Assembly (NCBI RefSeq): GCF_913566895.1 | Contig: NZ_CAJYCN010000004.1 | Span: 1-64,000 of the forward strand | Direction: 5' to 3' | Origin: Listeria ilorinensis | GTDB taxonomy: Bacteria; Bacillota; Bacilli; Lactobacillales; Listeriaceae | DNA length: 64,000 bases | In this document: positions 15,828 through 24,790 of the stretch, in pieces | Position numbering within the stretch: the stretch's first letter is position 1 | How the letters are laid out: every line of letters begins with the position of its first letter | Translations under genes and position numbers: made by a program | Notes under the pieces: generated by a model | Databases searched by the model: none | What the model was told of the DNA's origin: nothing | The model's input: the letters and a program-made list of their open reading frames with translations, nothing else

Positions 15828-16304
15828 ATGGGTGTTGGACCATCTACAAAAGAAACCAGTTTACATCATTTTCGCGATCCTGTACTTGCTGTTTTAGACG
15901 GTGACAAAGACGTCCAATTAACAGGGATCATTGTTGCAGGAACCCCTCAAGACAACAAAATGAAGCATTTTGTCGGCAATCGGACTGCAGCTCTTATTGA
16001 AAGTATGGGGGCAAGTGGTGCCATTATTTCAGCGGATGGCTGGGGGAATACCGATGTTGATTTTGCCAATGTGATGGAAGAAATCGGCAGCCGCGATATT
16101 TCCGTTGTCGGGTTGAAATTCATTGGAACGCAGGCAAAATTTGTCGTGGAGAATGTGTTTACGGAATTTGTCGTTGATATTAATAAATCAGCAGCAGGTA
16201 TTGAGACAGAAGTGGTTGGCGAAAACAATGTAGATGCACTAGATGCAAGAAAAGCACTCGCATTTTTGAAGTTGAAAATGAGGCAGAATTCGCGAAACGC
16301 CTAG
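15828..16304 (+). CDS. prdE: PrdE, PrdA alpha-chain-like protein
   Basis: A 158-residue homologue of the C-terminal (post-cleavage) chain of PrdA. Its start, MGVGPSTKETSLHHFRDP, aligns with CIGPASKECSRHYFREP of PrdA, so Gly2 occupies the place of the pyruvoyl-forming Cys. Later blocks (GTPQDNKMKHFVGNR, GADGWGN-like SADGWGNTDVDF, EEIGSRDISVVG) follow PrdA in order. Because the Cys is missing and the protein starts there by translation, no pyruvoyl group can form by self-cleavage. ATG 15828 has GGAGAGGAG upstream; the longer frame from 15792 adds unrelated residues. It lacks the last 60 residues of PrdA. Probably partners PrdD; function unknown. Confidence 0.9.
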   Translation: MGVGPSTKETSLHHFRDPVLAVLDGDKDVQLTGIIVAGTPQDNKMKHFVGNRTAALIESMGASGAIISADGWGNTDVDFANVMEEIGSRDISVVGLKFIGTQAKFVVENVFTEFVVDINKSAAGIETEVVGENNVDALDARKALAFLKLKMRQNSRNA

Positions 16305-16336
16305 AATTTGAACGTTCAAAAATCGGAGGTAAGAAG

Positions 16337-17353
16337 ATGAAATTATCCAAAATGATCTCAGCAATTGACTCTCATACAGCTGGGGAAGCAGCTCGTATCA
16401 TTACGGGAGGTATTCCGAATATTCCAGGTGATACGATGGCTGAGAAAAGACAATATTTGATTGATCATCAAGATTCACTTAGAAAAGCGCTGATGCATGA
16501 ACCGCGTGGGCACAATGATATGTTTGGTGCCTTTTTGACGGCACCGACCAACAAAGAAGCTGATTTCGGCATCATCTTTATGGATGGTGGCGGCTATCTC
16601 AACATGTGCGGACACAATACAATTGCAGCAGTGACGGCTGCAATTGAAACCGGCATGGTTGATCATGGAACTGGCGATACAGCCCAAGTGGTGCTGGATA
16701 CAGCTGCCGGGCTAGTCCATGCAACCGCTTTTCTAAATGAGGACGGGAATAAAGTAAAAGAAGTATCTTTCCAAAATGTGCCGAGCTTCCTTTATAAAGA
16801 ACAGCTTTCCTTGAATGTTCCAGAAGTAGGAGAAGTCACATTTGATATCTCTTTTGGCGGCAGTTTCTTTGCGATTATTCATGCGAAAGAACTGGGTCTT
16901 GAGATTAAACCTGAAAATGCAACACAACTTACTGAAAAAGCCATGAAATTGCTAGCTGAAATCAATCGGCAAGTGGATATTCAGCATCCAACCTTGCCAC
17001 ATATCCAAACGGTCGATCTGGTGGAGATTTATGATGAACCGACTCATCCAGAAGCAACGTATAAGAACGTTGTCATCTTTGGAGAAGGACAGGTGGACCG
17101 CTCGCCATGCGGAACTGGCACTAGTGCGAAACTGGCCACTCTTTATGCTAAAGGAGCACTTAAAATCAATGAACCATTTGTCTATGAAAGTATTTTAGGG
17201 ACACTCTTTAAAGGACGCGTTGTTCGGGAAACGCAAGCTGGTGAACTAAAAGCAATTATCCCAGAAGTAACGGGTTCAGCCTATATCACAGGTTTCAACT
17301 CATTCCTATTTGATCCGGAAGACCCTCTTGTCAATGGTTTTATCCTGAAATAA
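16337..17353 (+). CDS. prdF: Proline racemase PrdF
   Basis: A 338-residue cofactor-independent racemase that interconverts L- and D-proline, supplying the D isomer to the reductase. The two catalytic cysteines are in MCGHN (Cys91) and SPCGTGTSAK (Cys258), and the family block GGSFFAIIHA lies between them. Hydroxyproline epimerases share the fold, but in a prd operon proline racemase is the natural call. AATCGGAGG lies upstream of ATG 16337. It is separated from prdE by 32 nt and from the permease by 38 nt, so it is part of one transcript. Confidence 0.95.
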   Translation: MKLSKMISAIDSHTAGEAARIITGGIPNIPGDTMAEKRQYLIDHQDSLRKALMHEPRGHNDMFGAFLTAPTNKEADFGIIFMDGGGYLNMCGHNTIAAVTAAIETGMVDHGTGDTAQVVLDTAAGLVHATAFLNEDGNKVKEVSFQNVPSFLYKEQLSLNVPEVGEVTFDISFGGSFFAIIHAKELGLEIKPENATQLTEKAMKLLAEINRQVDIQHPTLPHIQTVDLVEIYDEPTHPEATYKNVVIFGEGQVDRSPCGTGTSAKLATLYAKGALKINEPFVYESILGTLFKGRVVRETQAGELKAIIPEVTGSAYITGFNSFLFDPEDPLVNGFILK

Positions 17354-17391
17354 CAAACTTGCGAAAATGATTTACAGAAAGGAAGAGGAGA

Positions 17392-18282
17392 ATGGTTACA
17401 GCGATTTTAGGCTTACTTTTAGTGGTTGGTGCTGTTTTTGCGATTTATTTGATCAAGGATTTGGTGGCACATCGAGGCGATTGGGGGAAAGAAAATGTAT
17501 GGGTAGCAGGGATTGTCGGATTTATTACAGACTTTCTTGATGCCCTTGGAATCGGTTCGTTTGCTACAACAACATTAGGTTTTAAAATTACTCGTTTCTT
17601 GAAAAATGATGAGCTGCTACCGGGAACATTGAATGCAGGGCATGCCATCCCGGTGATTGTAGAGGCATTTCTTTTTATCACCGTTGTAGAAGTAGACCCG
17701 GTCACACTGGTTTCGATGGTACTTGCGGCAATGGTTGGTTCTTTCATTGGCGCGCGGACAGTTTCCAAGTTGCCGGAGAAAAAGATTCAAGCGGCGATGG
17801 GGATTGCCCTTGCGATTACTGCTGTTTTGATGGCACTTCAGCAGTTGCAGCTACTTGACCTGCTAGGAAAAGGGAATGAAGCGATGGGACTTAGTGGCGG
17901 TTTACTTGTTGTGGCGATTGTCGGCAACTTTATTCTGGGAGCTTTGATGACAGCGGGTGTGGGTCTTTATGCACCATGTATGGCAATGGTCTTTATGTTA
18001 GGACTAAATCCGTTGGTCGCATTCCCGATTATGATGACTTCCTGCTCGGCGCTAATGCCAGTTGCGAGTCTTGAATTTATCAAACACGATCGGTATTCGA
18101 AAAAAGGCGTGATAGGTCTGACTATTGGGGGGATCTTAGGCGTCATTGTGGCGGTACAATTCGTGAAAAGTATGGATCTGACGGTCTTAACGTGGATCAT
18201 TATTGCAGTGGTTGTCTATACATCGATCACTATGCTGATTTCCGGTTTCCGTAAAACAGATCCGAAAACCGTGTCCGAATAA
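17392..18282 (+). CDS. TSUP (TauE/SafE-type) membrane permease
   Basis: A 296-residue integral membrane protein with eight or so hydrophobic segments, of the TauE/SafE (TSUP) family. Typical features are GFITDFLDALGIGSFATTT near the N-terminus, a repeat of this motif as GNFILGALMTAGVGLYAPCM, and GARTVSKLPEKKIQAAMG between the halves. Family members move sulfonates, sulfite and other small organic anions. It is the last gene of the prd operon, ending at a terminator, so uptake of proline or release of 5-aminovalerate are plausible tasks, but the family does not predict this. Selenium uptake is another option given the sel genes that follow. Confidence 0.85.
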   Translation: MVTAILGLLLVVGAVFAIYLIKDLVAHRGDWGKENVWVAGIVGFITDFLDALGIGSFATTTLGFKITRFLKNDELLPGTLNAGHAIPVIVEAFLFITVVEVDPVTLVSMVLAAMVGSFIGARTVSKLPEKKIQAAMGIALAITAVLMALQQLQLLDLLGKGNEAMGLSGGLLVVAIVGNFILGALMTAGVGLYAPCMAMVFMLGLNPLVAFPIMMTSCSALMPVASLEFIKHDRYSKKGVIGLTIGGILGVIVAVQFVKSMDLTVLTWIIIAVVVYTSITMLISGFRKTDPKTVSE

Positions 18283-18292
18283 ACATGGAAGA

Positions 18293-18319
18293 GGGAGACG
18301 GAGCGTTCCGTTTCCCTTT
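18293..18319 (+). terminator. prd operon terminator
   Basis: GGGAGACGGA pairs with TTCCGTTTCCC over 10 bp, loop GCGT, followed by TTTGTTTA. It separates the prd and sel transcription units. Confidence 0.8.
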
Positions 18320-18385
18320 GTTTACTGTTGATGGAAATACTACACAAGTCAGTAGAGAATATAAACTTGTATGCTTACTAACATA

Positions 18386-18426
18386 TCACCAAGCGGCACT
18401 TTTAACAGAAACGGGGCCTGTGGTGA
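18386..18426 (+). other. Hairpin in the selD leader
   Basis: TCACCAAG (18386-18393) pairs with CTgTGGTGA (18418-18426) with one bulged G and a loop of about 24 nt, about 30 nt before selD. No T run follows. It could be part of a 5' leader that controls the sel operon; nothing more can be said. Confidence 0.35.
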
Positions 18427-18455
18427 ACCTTGATAAGAAAGGAACTGATTGAAAA

Positions 18456-19472
18456 ATGAGCAAGGATTTGATTATTTGCGGTGGCTGTAACGCCAAAATG
18501 GGTGTAGATGTGCTTTCTGGACTCTTAAAAAATATCAAGCAGCCAAAAAGCGAACGATTGCTGGTCGGATTTGACCATGCGGATGATGCAGCGGTCATTG
18601 CTTTAACAGAAGAGCTGGCTTTAATTCAAACGGTCGACTTTTTCCCAGCAATGGTGGCAGATCCTTATCATTTTGGACGGATTGCCGCTTGTAACGCACT
18701 GAGTGATGTTTATGCAATGGGTGGTCAGCCTATCACAGCACTCAACTTGGTTTGCTATCCGGAAGAACAGTCATTAGACCCACTTGAAGCGATATTAAAA
18801 GGCGGGATGGATATATTGCTTGAGGCGGGTGTGATTTTGGCTGGCGGACATTCAATCCATGATCCTAAAATGAAATATGGTCTTTCAGTAAGCGGCACGA
18901 TCCATCCAGAAGCCATTTTAACAAATCAGGGGGCAAAAGAAGATGATCTGCTGATTTTGACGAAGCCGCTCGGAACGGGTTTGATTACTACAGGGTACAG
19001 TGTGCATGAAGTAAAAGAAGCAGATTTTAAAGCGGCTCTCCATTCGATGGAAACCCTGAATAAATCAGCTTCAGAAACAGCACGGGATTTTCATGTTCAC
19101 GCGATGACGGATGTGACCGGTTTTGGACTACTTGGCCATTTAAGTGAAATGATCGCCGAGGATCAAAGTGTAGAACTGACTGCTGAAAAAATTCCGATCT
19201 TGCCGGGTGCAAGAGAAGCGGCAGCTGATTTTCTCGGGACAGCTGGTGGTCAGCGAAACCGGAATCATCTGCAAGCATCGATCTGCTTTCAGCAAGCTGA
19301 TTTTGCTTTGGAAGAAGTGTTGTTTGATCCACAAACATCTGGCGGACTGCTGATTGCTTTGCCGAAAGCGGAGGCTGAGCAACTGTGCGCAACATTGCAA
19401 CAGCTGGGGCTGGACGCACAAGTGATTGGACGATTTACAGAAAAAAAAGCGTACCCAATAACCATTCGATAA
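18456..19472 (+). CDS. selD: Selenophosphate synthetase SelD
   Basis: A 338-residue enzyme that makes selenophosphate from selenide and ATP, the selenium donor for SelA. The N-terminal active-site loop reads CGGCNAKMG: Cys11 and Lys14 match E. coli Cys17 and Lys20, while the second E. coli Cys (Cys19) is Ala. The PurM-like ATP-binding features FDHADDAAVI, RIAACNALSDVYAMGG and the glycine-rich LAGGHSIHDPKMKYGLSVSGT follow, and TDVTGFGLLGHL marks the C-terminal domain. It uses Cys rather than Sec at the active site, so it does not depend on its own product. RBS AAGAAAGGAACTG precedes ATG 18456. First gene of the sel operon, 13 nt before yedF. Confidence 0.95.
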   Translation: MSKDLIICGGCNAKMGVDVLSGLLKNIKQPKSERLLVGFDHADDAAVIALTEELALIQTVDFFPAMVADPYHFGRIAACNALSDVYAMGGQPITALNLVCYPEEQSLDPLEAILKGGMDILLEAGVILAGGHSIHDPKMKYGLSVSGTIHPEAILTNQGAKEDDLLILTKPLGTGLITTGYSVHEVKEADFKAALHSMETLNKSASETARDFHVHAMTDVTGFGLLGHLSEMIAEDQSVELTAEKIPILPGAREAAADFLGTAGGQRNRNHLQASICFQQADFALEEVLFDPQTSGGLLIALPKAEAEQLCATLQQLGLDAQVIGRFTEKKAYPITIR

Positions 19473-19485
19473 GGAGTGAAACAGA

Positions 19486-20079
19486 ATGAAAATCATTGAT
19501 GCAATGGGAAAGGCCTGTCCGCTACCTGTCATTGAAACACGAAAAGCTTTAAAAGAGACTAAAGAGGCATTGTGTGTAGAAGTAGACAATGAAATCGCGA
19601 CGCAAAATCTGACCAAAATGGCTGAACAATTAGGCTTTAACGCACAAACTAAAAAAGTGGCAGATTGTCATTACCAAGTGATGATTATACAAATAGCGGG
19701 TGAATCAGTAAATTCAGCGGAATCTATTGAGGAACAGTGTGAGCTACTGGAAAAAATCGTCGTGGTCGGAAGTGATCGGATGGGAAGTGGAGACGATGTG
19801 TTGGGGGAAACATTGCTGCAGAATTTTCTATTTGCCTGCAGTGAACAGGAGCAGTATCCGACGGCGATTCTTTTTTATAACCGGGGTGCATTTCTAACAA
19901 CTGCTCGTTCAAAAAGCCTTCAGGATCTGCGAAAGATGGCAGAAGCAGGGACATGGATCGCAACTTGTGGCATATGTCTTGATTTTTATGGACTAACAAA
20001 AGAACTTGCGGTTGGCGAGATCACCAATATGTACCGGATTGTAGAACTGATGCAGCAATATCCGGTCATTGAACCGTAG
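19486..20079 (+). CDS. yedF: YedF, sulfurtransferase-like selenium metabolism protein
   Basis: A 197-residue two-domain protein. Residues 1-70 are a TusA-type sulfur carrier domain with the active Cys in KACPLPVIETRKAL. Residues of about 88-190 are a DsrE/F-like domain (VVGSDRMGSGDDVLGETLLQNFLFA) with TCGICLDFYGL near its end. Proteins with this fusion are found almost only beside selD in selenium-using bacteria and are thought to handle reactive selenium, though the reaction is not established. It is co-transcribed with selD and the DUF3343 gene. Confidence 0.92.
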   Translation: MKIIDAMGKACPLPVIETRKALKETKEALCVEVDNEIATQNLTKMAEQLGFNAQTKKVADCHYQVMIIQIAGESVNSAESIEEQCELLEKIVVVGSDRMGSGDDVLGETLLQNFLFACSEQEQYPTAILFYNRGAFLTTARSKSLQDLRKMAEAGTWIATCGICLDFYGLTKELAVGEITNMYRIVELMQQYPVIEP

Positions 20080-20091
20080 AGGTGACGTGAA

Positions 20092-20328
20092 ATGACCTTC
20101 CTTATCAGCTTTCCCTCTACAAAATTGGCTTTAAAAGCTGAAAAATCTTTTCAAAAACAGTTTGAAGATAGCCGCATGATACCATTACCTGTCCAAATTT
20201 CAGCTAGTTGCGGCTTAGCAATTCTTACAGAAACAGAAGACAAACAGGCTGTCTGGGAGCTTGGCGAAGAATTTTCCGGAACGATTTACTGGAAAGTGGG
20301 AGGCGAGTATCAGCAGCTGGAACGGTGA
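20092..20328 (+). CDS. DUF3343 protein, putative Se/S carrier
   Basis: A 78-residue protein of the DUF3343 family, recognised by the opening SFPSTKLALKAEKSF, the middle MIPLPVQISASCGLAI with its conserved Cys, and its place between yedF and selB. Members are proposed selenium or sulfur carriers acting with YedF; this is inferred from gene neighbourhood rather than biochemistry. ATG 20092 follows GAGGTGACGTGAA, 12 nt after yedF. Confidence 0.85.
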   Translation: MTFLISFPSTKLALKAEKSFQKQFEDSRMIPLPVQISASCGLAILTETEDKQAVWELGEEFSGTIYWKVGGEYQQLER

Positions 20329-20341
20329 AAGGAGTTTATTG

Positions 20342-22222
20342 ATGAAAAGGATCGTGATCGGAACTGCCGGGCATGTCGATCATGGCAAAACGACATTGAT
20401 TCGTGCACTAACGGGAATGGAAACTGATACCACAAAAGAGGAAAAGAAGCGCGGTCTTTCGATTGATCTGGGCTTTGCTTATTTTAAGCTACCTAGTGGT
20501 CGGATAGCCGGAATCGTGGATGTGCCAGGGCATGAACGCTTTATGAAAAATATGCTGGCCGGGGCCCAGGGCGTGCAGTTGGTGCTACTAGTGATTGATG
20601 CACAAGAAGGTGTTATGCCACAAACAAAGGAGCATGCGGCTATTTTGGAGCTACTGGGCGTGGAGAATTTTATTATTGTCGTCACCAAATGCGGGTTGGT
20701 CGACGAAGAAATGCGTGAACTAGTGGAAATTGATATTCGGGATCAGCTGACGAATGGGTTTTTAGAGACAGCTCCATTATTATTTGTGGATGCTGTGGAC
20801 GGAATTGGTTTAGAGTCGCTTGTTGAGAAGATCGATCAGCTGACGAGTGAGCTGCCAGAGCAAAATACAGCTTTATTTCCTTACATGCCAGTAGATCGTG
20901 CTTTTTCGGTGAAAGGGTTTGGGACTGTTGTGACGGGAACGCTTTTGCAGGGGGCAATCCATACAGGAGATGAAATGATGCTGTATCCAGCTTGTCAAAA
21001 AGTCAAAGTCAGAAACATTCAGATCCATGAAGAAAATGTCAATGAGACTCGAGCCGGGATGCGGACGGCTTTAAATCTCACAGGTGTAAAGGCAGCCGAA
21101 CTGAAACGAGGGTTTACCCTAGCACCAGCAGCTCAACTTGAAATCAGTTGGATGCTTGATGTGGAACTAAACTTACTCAAGGATGCCCCGGAAAGTCTAG
21201 TATTATGGGATCGAGTCCGCCTTTATATCGGCACAAATGAAGTGATGGCACGTGCTGTTCCAATCGGTAAGGAAGAAATTACGCCGGGAGAGACCGGCTT
21301 TGTACAACTCAGATTGGAAGAGCAGGTTGCAGTCAAAAAAAATGATGCTTTTATTATTCGTAATTACTCACCGCTGTATACACTGGGCGGTGGCCGGGTG
21401 CTTGATCCTTGTCCTGTGAAGCATAAACGTTTTCATGAAGAGGTTGTGACGGCACTGGCAACACAAGCGAGCAGTAATATGACGATTGTGATTGCAGGCT
21501 TTTTGGATAAGCGCCGTGAAGTATTCTCAGATGAAATGGCGATTAGCCAGTATATTGGCAAAACGACTCAAGAAACAAGTGCGTATTTGAAGCAGCTTGA
21601 AGCAGCTGGAGAATTGATGGAAATTGGCGGGCGTTACACGACGCGCAACCGGTTCGAGCAGTTGGAAGAGCGGCTTGAAGATATACTGATGCGCTACCAT
21701 AAACGCTACCGTCTCCGCTATGGGATGTCTAAAGCGGAGCTCTACGAAAAAACCGATTTCGATATTCCCATCAAGCAATTTGAAGCTTGTCTTGAGCGAC
21801 TGGCTGAACTAGGCTGTTTGCGAATGATGCGGGATCAGATCCAATCAGCTTCCTTCGAAATCAAGTTGAACGCTTATCAGCAAAGAGAACGCCAGCAAAT
21901 CGAAGCGGCTCTTATGGAGGATGGTTTTAAGCCGAGAAGTGTGAAGGAACTGACGACAGGGCAGGAAAATTTGCTAGAAATGGTTGCTTATTTGGAGGGG
22001 AACACTCTTATCAAGTTGGACCATGAATTTGTCATGGCGCGTGATTATTATGAAAAAGCCATCACCATCAGTCGAGAATGTATCAAGACGCATGGCAAAA
22101 TGACGCTGGCTGATTTTCGGGATCTAACTGGTTCGAGTCGTCGCTATGCCATGCTGATTTTAGAGACACTCGATAAAGAAGGTGTGACAAAACGAGTTGA
22201 AAATTATCGCGTGCTGGGCTGA
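20342..22222 (+). CDS. selB: Selenocysteine-specific elongation factor SelB
   Basis: A 626-residue GTPase that delivers Sec-tRNA to UGA codons marked by a SECIS hairpin. The G motifs are GTAGHVDHGKTTL (G1), a switch I stretch with KKRGLSIDLGFA, DVPGHERF (G3) and VTKCGL (G4). EF-Tu-like domains 2 and 3 occupy about 175-340, followed by four winged-helix repeats to the C-terminus that bind SECIS RNA. The true start is ATG 20342 with AAAGGAG upstream; the frame extends 27 codons further into the DUF3343 gene. It must act on prdC and prdB mRNA. Confidence 0.96.
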   Translation: MKRIVIGTAGHVDHGKTTLIRALTGMETDTTKEEKKRGLSIDLGFAYFKLPSGRIAGIVDVPGHERFMKNMLAGAQGVQLVLLVIDAQEGVMPQTKEHAAILELLGVENFIIVVTKCGLVDEEMRELVEIDIRDQLTNGFLETAPLLFVDAVDGIGLESLVEKIDQLTSELPEQNTALFPYMPVDRAFSVKGFGTVVTGTLLQGAIHTGDEMMLYPACQKVKVRNIQIHEENVNETRAGMRTALNLTGVKAAELKRGFTLAPAAQLEISWMLDVELNLLKDAPESLVLWDRVRLYIGTNEVMARAVPIGKEEITPGETGFVQLRLEEQVAVKKNDAFIIRNYSPLYTLGGGRVLDPCPVKHKRFHEEVVTALATQASSNMTIVIAGFLDKRREVFSDEMAISQYIGKTTQETSAYLKQLEAAGELMEIGGRYTTRNRFEQLEERLEDILMRYHKRYRLRYGMSKAELYEKTDFDIPIKQFEACLERLAELGCLRMMRDQIQSASFEIKLNAYQQRERQQIEAALMEDGFKPRSVKELTTGQENLLEMVAYLEGNTLIKLDHEFVMARDYYEKAITISRECIKTHGKMTLADFRDLTGSSRRYAMLILETLDKEGVTKRVENYRVLG

Positions 22223-22234
22223 AAGGAGACAAAA

Positions 22235-23401
22235 ATGATCTATTTAGATAATGCTGCCACAACACTTATTAAGCCGAAGGAAGTTGCTGAAGCAGTCTTT
22301 GAAGCAATTGCTGGACAAACGATCGGCAATCCAACAAGAGCAGGACATGCAGCAAGTTTGAAAGGGCTCCATGCAGTCACAGCAGTGCGTGAACTCATCA
22401 AAGATTATTTTTCAGCCGGGGAAGATAGAGAAGTAATTTTTACGAAAAATGCAACAGAGGCCGCTAATATTCTACTGAAAGGATTTTTGCGGCCGGGCGA
22501 TCATATTATCACAACGGCAATGGAACATAATGCGATTTTACGGCCACTCTATCATTTGCAGCAAGAAGGAGTGGAGCTGACCATTTTGCCACTCGACTTC
22601 CGGACGGGAAGGACATCAGTCGAGCAGTTTCAGACAGCCATTCGCCCAGGGCAAACGAGAGCTATTGTTACAAGCCATGCGTCCAATGTGACTGGATGCA
22701 GAAATAACTTACAGGCACTGGGAGAGATTTGCGCCGCTCATGATTTACAATTTTTTGTTGATGCTGCTCAAACGGCTGGTATCGAAGCGATCGATATGGC
22801 ACGGATGAAGATCGCCGCACTTATTTTTACCGGACATAAATCTCTATACGGACCTCAGGGAAGTGGTGGACTTATTCTACGGGAAGCACTTGCAGGTCAG
22901 ATCAATCCACTTCTTGAGGGGGGGACGGGTGTTTTTTCGCAGGCTAAGTCGATGCCACCTTTTCTTCCAGAACATTTAGAAGCCGGTACGCTCAGCACGC
23001 CAAACATTCTTGGCCTGGGTGCAGGCGTGCGTTATCTAAATGCCCATCCAGAAGCTGGAGAAAAGGCCAAACAAGCCACAAATCAATTTTATCAGGCGTT
23101 GAAAAAAGAACCGGGGCTAACGTTTTATGGAAATGGTGAGGAAGCAGCTGCTAGTCTCATCAGTTTCAATATTGGTAAAATGGATTCCAATATAGCGGCT
23201 GAACGGCTCATGACAGAATTTGGGATTGCTTGTCGAGGAGGGCTGCACTGTGCGCCATTGCTCCATCAGCATTATCAAACAGAACAGCAGGGAATGGTCC
23301 GGTTCAGTTTTTCCAGCTTTACGACACCAGAGGAAATCAAACAGGCCGTCTATGCTGTTCGTGTGCTTGCACAAAAAGCGATGAAGGAGGAAGCCGAATG
23401 A
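22235..23401 (+). CDS. Cysteine desulfurase / selenocysteine lyase-like aminotransferase
   Basis: A 388-residue PLP enzyme of the class V aminotransferase group that removes sulfur or selenium from Cys or Sec. The PLP lysine is Lys202 in TGHKSLYGPQGSGG, the catalytic Cys is most likely Cys339 in RGGLHCAP, and SHASNVTGC and DAAQTAG are the usual cofactor contacts. This subfamily (EF2568-like in my recollection) occurs in selenium operons and probably supplies selenide to SelD. Start ATG 22235 has AAAGGAG. It overlaps selA by 4 nt (ATGA), pointing to translational coupling. Confidence 0.9.
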   Translation: MIYLDNAATTLIKPKEVAEAVFEAIAGQTIGNPTRAGHAASLKGLHAVTAVRELIKDYFSAGEDREVIFTKNATEAANILLKGFLRPGDHIITTAMEHNAILRPLYHLQQEGVELTILPLDFRTGRTSVEQFQTAIRPGQTRAIVTSHASNVTGCRNNLQALGEICAAHDLQFFVDAAQTAGIEAIDMARMKIAALIFTGHKSLYGPQGSGGLILREALAGQINPLLEGGTGVFSQAKSMPPFLPEHLEAGTLSTPNILGLGAGVRYLNAHPEAGEKAKQATNQFYQALKKEPGLTFYGNGEEAAASLISFNIGKMDSNIAAERLMTEFGIACRGGLHCAPLLHQHYQTEQQGMVRFSFSSFTTPEEIKQAVYAVRVLAQKAMKEEAE

Positions 23402-24789
23402 AGCAGAAAATTCAGGTACCAGCCATCCATACACTTTTATGTACCCCTGAAGCCGCCGGTTTACTGCATGAATTTCCGCGTGAGCTTGTAACGGATGCAC
23501 TGCGTTTCGCCGTCAAAAAAGAGCGTGAACAACAGATGCAGACAGAAAAATCGCCAGCAACCAATGTAGCGCTTTGTAAAGTTGCTGCTGCCTTGCTTCA
23601 AAAGGATTATTCTGCCAGTTGTAAAAAGGTCATCAATGCCACTGGGACGATTCTGCATACCAATCTAGGGCGGGCGAAACTGAGTCTAGCTGTGCAAGAG
23701 CAGTTGTATGATGCTGCCTTTGAATTTACCAATGTGGAATATGATCTGGAAAGCGGTACGCGCGGTTCCCGTTATCAGCATCTCGAAAAACTACTGACCA
23801 AATTGACAGGAGCTGAAAGTGCAATGGTTGTAAATAATAATGCAGCCGCAGTCCTACTTTTACTCGCGACTTTCTGCCGTCAAAAAGAAGTGATTGTCTC
23901 ACGCGGAGAACTGGTCGAGATCGGTGGTTCATTCCGGATTCCAGAAATCATGCAGCTTGGTGGTGCCATACTCAGGGAAGTCGGGACAACGAATAAAACG
24001 CATATGGCCGACTTTGAGCAAGCCTTTGATCCAGAAAAAACGAGTGCTTTTTTAAAAGTGCATACCAGTAATTTTCACATACAAGGTTTTACAGAAAGCG
24101 TCTCGATCCAGCAGCTACGACTACTGGCGGATCAGCTTCATGTGCCGCTTTTTTATGATATGGGCAGTGGCATACTGGTGGACCTGAAAAAATATGGAGT
24201 TCAGCACGAGGAAACGGTTCAGGAAGCCTTAGCAGCAGGCGCGGATATCGTCACTTTCAGCGGAGACAAGCTGCTTGGTGGACCTCAGGCAGGCGTGATT
24301 GTTGGTAAAAAGACGTTTATCGATACGCTCAAAAAAAATCAGTTGACCCGGGCCCTTCGTGTCGATAAAATGACGATTGCTGCACTGGAAGGGACGCTTC
24401 GACTTTATCTGGATGAGCAGGAAATCAGTGAAAAGTTGCCCTTCTATCGAATGCTGTCAACCCCGGTTGAAGTACTTCAAGAAAAAGCGCGCTATTTAAA
24501 GGGACAGTTAGATGAATTAACGGCACTTCGTAGTGAAGTAAAAGAAAGTACTGCGCAGATCGGAGGTGGCTCCATGCCGAACGTTCAGTTGCCGACTTTT
24601 GTTGTAGCGGTTCGACCGACAGTATTTGGCGTTCAGCACTTAGAGACAGCTTTACGAAAACTGGAAATTCCGATTATTGCGCGTGTACAACAGGACGAAC
24701 TGCTTTTTGATATCCGCACAGTGGAAAAAGAGGAAATCGTCCTAATCGCGCAGTCGCTTCGGCAAATTCTTACTGGAAAGGAGGCATAA
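23398..24789 (+). CDS. selA: L-seryl-tRNA(Sec) selenium transferase SelA
   Basis: A 463-residue PLP enzyme that turns Ser-tRNA(Sec) into Sec-tRNA(Sec) using selenophosphate. Lys291 in FSGDKLLGGPQAG is the PLP lysine; INATGTILHTNLGRA and VNNNAAAVLLLL are further family blocks. The ATG at 23398 overlaps the stop of the previous gene and follows GAAGGAGG; the frame extends upstream into that gene without a usable start. Length is normal for bacterial SelA. Confidence 0.96.
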   Translation: MKQKIQVPAIHTLLCTPEAAGLLHEFPRELVTDALRFAVKKEREQQMQTEKSPATNVALCKVAAALLQKDYSASCKKVINATGTILHTNLGRAKLSLAVQEQLYDAAFEFTNVEYDLESGTRGSRYQHLEKLLTKLTGAESAMVVNNNAAAVLLLLATFCRQKEVIVSRGELVEIGGSFRIPEIMQLGGAILREVGTTNKTHMADFEQAFDPEKTSAFLKVHTSNFHIQGFTESVSIQQLRLLADQLHVPLFYDMGSGILVDLKKYGVQHEETVQEALAAGADIVTFSGDKLLGGPQAGVIVGKKTFIDTLKKNQLTRALRVDKMTIAALEGTLRLYLDEQEISEKLPFYRMLSTPVEVLQEKARYLKGQLDELTALRSEVKESTAQIGGGSMPNVQLPTFVVAVRPTVFGVQHLETALRKLEIPIIARVQQDELLFDIRTVEKEEIVLIAQSLRQILTGKEA

Positions 24790-24790
24790 A

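Noticed and set aside
19140-19616. 158-residue minus-strand ORF across selD and yedF
   Set aside because: Antisense shadow with no family resemblance.
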